Of a stretch of DNA of 45,797 nt, positions 43,113 through 45,797 are shown one piece after another (within the stretch, counting starts at the first letter, position 1; every line of letters begins with the position of its first letter). This DNA is from Occallatibacter sp. (lineage in GTDB: Bacteria > Acidobacteriota > Terriglobia > Terriglobales > Acidobacteriaceae). Made by a program: the position numbers and the translations under genes. The notes under the pieces are model-generated. The model saw only the letters and a list, made by a program, of their open reading frames with translations, did no database searches and had not been told where the DNA came from. Where the stretch lies: positions 1-45,797 of the forward strand of contig JARLGE010000346.1 of the NCBI GenBank assembly GCA_031296215.1, in the 5' to 3' direction.

Positions 43113-44135
43113 CTATATCTCGATCGTCTTGATCCTCGCGGGATCATTTGTGCCCACCAGGTGCTGCGCATCGGCGGCAGTCGCAATGTAGCGTGGCGCT
43201 CTGCCGTCGGCTTCCAGCGTCTTCAATCCATGCTCGGCGCGCTTGCGCTCGATGATTTGCCAGCCGGTCGAGTCCAGCGCAACGGGATCTTCGGAAACGA
43301 TCAGGGCATTGGCTTGCCAACTGTGTTCCGGCTTATAGGCCGGTCCACCTTCGTACATGGCCGTGGTCGCGTCGCAGATCGTCAATCGCATTCTTGTCCT
43401 GATCTCCGGCAGCATGTTCAAGTCCGCAATGTACGGATCGCAGCCGTTGGGGTGGTACTTGTTGGGGTTATGAATGACTCCATACATGTTCTTCAAGGAA
43501 ATGGTTACACCGGCGCCATCATGGTCTTTGAGTACCGGCACATTGATCAGGACGTTCGAACGTTGGGTGAGGATCTTCGAAACGCGGCTTCCAACACTGC
43601 CATAAGTCGCCAGCTCCTGTTCGTAATCGACTTGATCGGTGCCAAAGCATTGCACCCGATTCCCACCCATGGCCACGTGGAATCCGGCGCGTTCCAGTTC
43701 GTCGCTGCTGCGATCCCACACCACGATGTCAGCAGCCCCGATGCCGGCTTCCTGCAACCGCTCGCAAATGGCCTCGACCAACTGCGGGTTGGTGGAAATC
43801 CCGCGCCCCCCCAGGGTGTTTACCTTCAGCCCCACCCTTTCGCCGGGCCGGACCAGCTTCCTCCAGGCCTCGAGGGGACGATCCCGGTCGAACAATGCCT
43901 GCACGGCACGATCCAGCAGCGCCAGCATCCGCCGCGAATCCACACTGGAGCCTGGTGCAGAACCGGCGCCGCGAAGCAGGGCGTCGCGGGCAATCACGAC
44001 CCTGGATTCTGCCCGCAAAGTCCCTTTTTCTTCCGCGGCAATCAGCCCGGTTGCTCCTCTCGTAGGCAGAAGCGCGGCCCCGGCGAGAGTCGTCCTGAGA
44101 AAGTCCCGCCGGCTGGTGCTGTGCAATGTGTTCAT
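43113..44135 (-). CDS. Tat-exported DUF362 protein
   Basis: The 340-residue protein has a Tat signal, STSRRDFLRTTLAGAALLP (about 7-25). It is followed by the DUF362 core: ERVGLKVNTLGGRGISTNP, ADIVVWDRSSDELERAGFH and VLINVPVLKDHDGAGVTISLKNMYGVIHNP, then MLPEIRTRMRLTICDATTAMYEGGP. The core fold is related to proteins with iron-sulfur clusters, but no CxxCxxC ferredoxin segment is visible here. It heads the operon with the radical SAM and MEMO-AMMECR1 genes. Its leader can form GGGG-AAGA-CCCC just before the ATG, overlapping the purine-rich ribosome binding region. The biochemical role of DUF362 is unknown; its place in the operon suggests it works with the radical SAM enzyme. Confidence 0.88.
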   Translation of the reverse strand: MNTLHSTSRRDFLRTTLAGAALLPTRGATGLIAAEEKGTLRAESRVVIARDALLRGAGSAPGSSVDSRRMLALLDRAVQALFDRDRPLEAWRKLVRPGERVGLKVNTLGGRGISTNPQLVEAICERLQEAGIGAADIVVWDRSSDELERAGFHVAMGGNRVQCFGTDQVDYEQELATYGSVGSRVSKILTQRSNVLINVPVLKDHDGAGVTISLKNMYGVIHNPNKYHPNGCDPYIADLNMLPEIRTRMRLTICDATTAMYEGGPAYKPEHSWQANALIVSEDPVALDSTGWQIIERKRAEHGLKTLEADGRAPRYIATAADAQHLVGTNDPARIKTIEI

Positions 44136-44675
44136 AGGGGTCTTCCCCCTGACCCACGATGCGCTGCGAGGATCGGCTTGAAGAGCGGAACGGTTCCCGC
44201 AATTTAGCTCAACCTATTCAGCGCAAGGCCATTATCGTTGAACGGAGGCAACCGCCATTCTAGCCGCAACCCGTCAATTATGATTTACCGTAACTTGCGC
44301 GGTTTTGCAGTGATGACCGGCACTCCCGTTGGTCAACGCCCGGCGCTGCCCGATATCGGCAGTTGGAGGAAAGGTTCTTACACCGCGGAACCCTCTCGCG
44401 CGGCGCAGAGCAGAAAGCCAGACGAGCGGGCTTCTTGATGATTTGCAGCAGATCACCAGGCTCGAGCCTGACCAAACGGCTGGGGCCCTGCTCCGAAACG
44501 CACGGGAGAGTTGCGCTTCAATCGCTTTTCGGTTTCCAAGCCTGAGCGACTTCTCCAGTTTAGGGAGATCACCGCTGGCAGTTTGCTGATCAACCTGCCA
44601 GCGGTGCTGAAAAAAACGGGCATTTTGGCAACGCTGCAACGGCGCACCCCTGGAACCTGATAGCTTGGATCGGAT
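44136..44675. other. Intergenic region upstream of the DUF362 operon
   Basis: No gene is supported in these 540 bases; open frames here are short and arginine-rich. It should hold the DUF362-operon promoter, but I saw only partial -35/-10 matches. A perfect inverted repeat with 12-base arms lies at 44570-44581 and 44595-44606. Next to it, seven A's at 44610-44616 read as a T-run before the hairpin on the minus strand, where the OmpA gene's transcript ends. Confidence 0.45.
44570..44606. terminator. Perfect 12-bp hairpin downstream of the OmpA-family gene
   Basis: Arms CACCGCTGGCAG (44570-44581) and CTGCCAGCGGTG (44595-44606) pair perfectly around a 13-base loop, about 70 bp past the OmpA stop. 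The adjacent run of seven A's (T's on the minus strand) comes before the hairpin in the direction of OmpA transcription, so it is not in the usual intrinsic-terminator order. Termination or 3'-end protection is possible. Confidence 0.4.
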
Positions 44676-45542
44676 CTACTTGGTGGCGATCTCCACCAGC
44701 TCGACGCGGCGGTTCTTGGCTCTTCCTTCGTCGGTCTTGTTGGAGGCGACAGGAGCATAAGGGCCATTGCCGAAGGCAATCAGGCGGGCGACGGCGATGC
44801 CATGCTTGGAAACCAGGTCGCCGATGACCGATTGTGCGCGGGCCTGCGAGAGCTTCACGTTGGAGGCCGCGTCGCCCACCATGTCGGTATGCCCGACGAT
44901 GTAGACCTTGAGCGCGGGATTGTCGGTGAGCAGCTTGGCGATCTCGTCGATGGCCGGCTCGGAATCCGCCTTGATGACGGAGCTGGCGGTGTCGAAGTTG
45001 ATGCCGTAGATGGCTACGCTGCCGCTGTCAGCGATGCTCGATGCCATGGCCGCCGCATCAATGGCCACTTCCTGCTTCATCGCTTCTTTTTCAATAATGG
45101 TCAAGTCGTATTCATAACCGTTATTGGCATGAATCTCCATCCATATCTCTTTGCCCCCCTTGTTGAGGACGATGGTGGTGTAGTAATTCTCATCCATCAA
45201 CACCTTCCCACCGGCGGAACGCGCGGCATTCTGATAGTTGCGATGGATCTGCAGCGCGCTGACCTGTGTCACGCCTTGCTTGAGTCTGTATCGATACCAG
45301 AACTTACGGCCTTCCTCCGACTTTTGTACATTCTTGCCGTTATCTTTAACCCAAAACTTATACGCATCGAAGGCGGTTTCCGTGCATTCGAGAGGCTCAC
45401 GAAGGAAGAATCCCGGCACCCGAGTGGTTCCGGGGTAATCCTTACAGCCGGCATAATCCTTGTCTTCCCCAAAGGCAATTGCGGCTGAAGTCAGTGTGAG
45501 CGCGGCGAGCGCCACGAGCAGAGTGCGAGAGATGAGTTTCAT
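44676..45542 (-). CDS. OmpA-family outer-membrane/peptidoglycan-associated protein
   Basis: The 288-residue protein has a signal peptide (KLISRTLLVALAALTLTSAAIA, cleavage near residue 24). Residues about 25-160 form an N-terminal domain of unknown type (CKDYPGTTRVPGFFLREPLEC, two cysteines). Residues about 175-288 are an OmpA C-terminal domain: GINFDTASSVIKADSEPAIDEIAKLL, YIVGHTDMVGDAASNVKLSQARAQSV and the late FGNGPYAPVASN and AKNRRVELVE. The Asp and Arg of that domain bind diaminopimelate in peptidoglycan in related proteins. I start it at ATG 45542 with AAGGAG just before it; the frame is open 17 codons further but gives a non-signal N-terminus. It lies 56 bp after the gene cut off by the right edge. 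Confidence 0.9.
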   Translation of the reverse strand: MKLISRTLLVALAALTLTSAAIAFGEDKDYAGCKDYPGTTRVPGFFLREPLECTETAFDAYKFWVKDNGKNVQKSEEGRKFWYRYRLKQGVTQVSALQIHRNYQNAARSAGGKVLMDENYYTTIVLNKGGKEIWMEIHANNGYEYDLTIIEKEAMKQEVAIDAAAMASSIADSGSVAIYGINFDTASSVIKADSEPAIDEIAKLLTDNPALKVYIVGHTDMVGDAASNVKLSQARAQSVIGDLVSKHGIAVARLIAFGNGPYAPVASNKTDEGRAKNRRVELVEIATK

Positions 45543-45598
45543 GATGGCTCCTTGGTACAACATTGTTGAACGGTTTGAATTGAGTGCGAACAACTCGA

Positions 45599-45797
45599 TT
45601 ACTTGGAGTTCAGCGCAGCGGCCACTTTCGTGATGTACTCGTCGATCCAGCTCTGGCCCTGCCCCATGGAGTTATACAGAGAATTGACAGTGATGGTAAT
45701 GATCTTGCCGGGTTGGTAGAGGGCCTTGTTGGATAGATAGCCCATCCATGTCCCGTTGTAGTAGACCACTTTGTCCGGGCAGGGGGAGTGGCCGCCG
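45599..45797 (-). CDS. C-terminal end of an unidentified protein (cut by the window edge)
   Basis: On the minus strand one frame is open from the window edge to TAA (45601-45599) and gives 65 residues: GGHSPCPDKVVYYNG near the edge, then TWMGYLSNKALYQPG and KIITITVNSLYNSMGQG, ending WIDEYITKVAAALNSK. Its regular, hydrophilic composition and the neighbouring OmpA gene suggest a real gene whose beginning lies outside the window. The pattern loosely recalls the C-terminal part of serine-hydrolase or beta-lactamase-like exported proteins, but this is too short to call. Confidence 0.6.
   Translation of the reverse strand, partial: GGHSPCPDKVVYYNGTWMGYLSNKALYQPGKIITITVNSLYNSMGQGQSWIDEYITKVAAALNSK

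Noticed and set aside
41850-44207. A 785-residue plus-strand frame across the DUF362/radical SAM region
   Set aside because: It lies antisense to three clearly recognisable genes on the minus strand and has no domain or good start. In GC-rich DNA, long antisense frames are common.
1-45797. CRISPR arrays, tRNA/rRNA genes, insertion sequences or attachment sites
   Set aside because: I saw no direct-repeat/spacer pattern, cloverleaf, transposase or integrase anywhere. Intergenic regions were read on both strands, though small tRNAs could escape the eye.

Overview
The window looks like a chromosomal segment from an Acidobacteriota (Terriglobia-like) genome. It is GC-rich with long antisense shadow frames. 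It carries two large TonB-dependent receptors with N-terminal carboxypeptidase-regulatory-like domains, an Oar-like plug, several Tat-exported proteins and families typical of that phylum. This taxonomic reading is inferred from gene content; there is no rRNA or marker gene. I saw no tRNA, rRNA, CRISPR array, transposase or integrase.

Layout. 1-645 is the end of an acidobacterial conserved hypothetical gene cut by the left edge. 1218-7751 is a tight six-gene operon: a CoA-transferase, a 2-oxoacid:ferredoxin oxidoreductase (delta, alpha, and a fused beta-gamma polypeptide), a branched-chain aminotransferase and glutamate dehydrogenase. Together these could turn branched-chain amino acids into acyl-CoAs and free acids while reducing ferredoxin, or run the reverse. 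A CRP/FNR-like palindrome lies upstream and a 16-bp stem hairpin follows. An MFS transporter (8046-9443) and a doubtful small membrane ORF come next.

9903-18994 is a surface or secretion-themed island. It holds a 1914-residue FG-GAP/CSLREA/beta-helix protein, two small proteins sharing one domain (one Tat-exported), a GNAT acetyltransferase and three paralogous phage tail-collar (Mdp-type) proteins with no other phage genes. 19538-24193 holds a TonB-dependent receptor and a decayed pair of divergent genes, a cytochrome-c/Ig-like gene and a barrel-like exported protein, each with a frameshift. 24284-30133 is a complete RND efflux operon (TolC, adaptor, pump).

30855-37708 is a divergent locus. 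One arm is an APC permease followed by two AhpD-like proteins. The other is an Oar-like TonB receptor followed by one AhpD-like protein and a truncated AhpD-like pseudogene with an internal stop. 37870-44135 holds a membrane-embedded spermidine-synthase-like protein convergent with a DUF362 / radical SAM / MEMO-AMMECR1 operon. This is the AmmeMemoRadiSam trio, here with Tat or Sec signals on every operon member, which suggests a radical-SAM system acting outside the cytoplasm. A 104-bp compound palindromic repeat sits between the convergent ends. The right end has an OmpA-family protein and the C-terminal end of another gene.

The most notable candidates for undescribed biology are the exported AmmeMemoRadiSam/DUF362 locus, the tail-collar/GNAT/paired-domain cluster, and the TonB receptor-permease-AhpD divergent locus. 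No searches could be run. Family assignments come from reading motifs, and functional links are inference.
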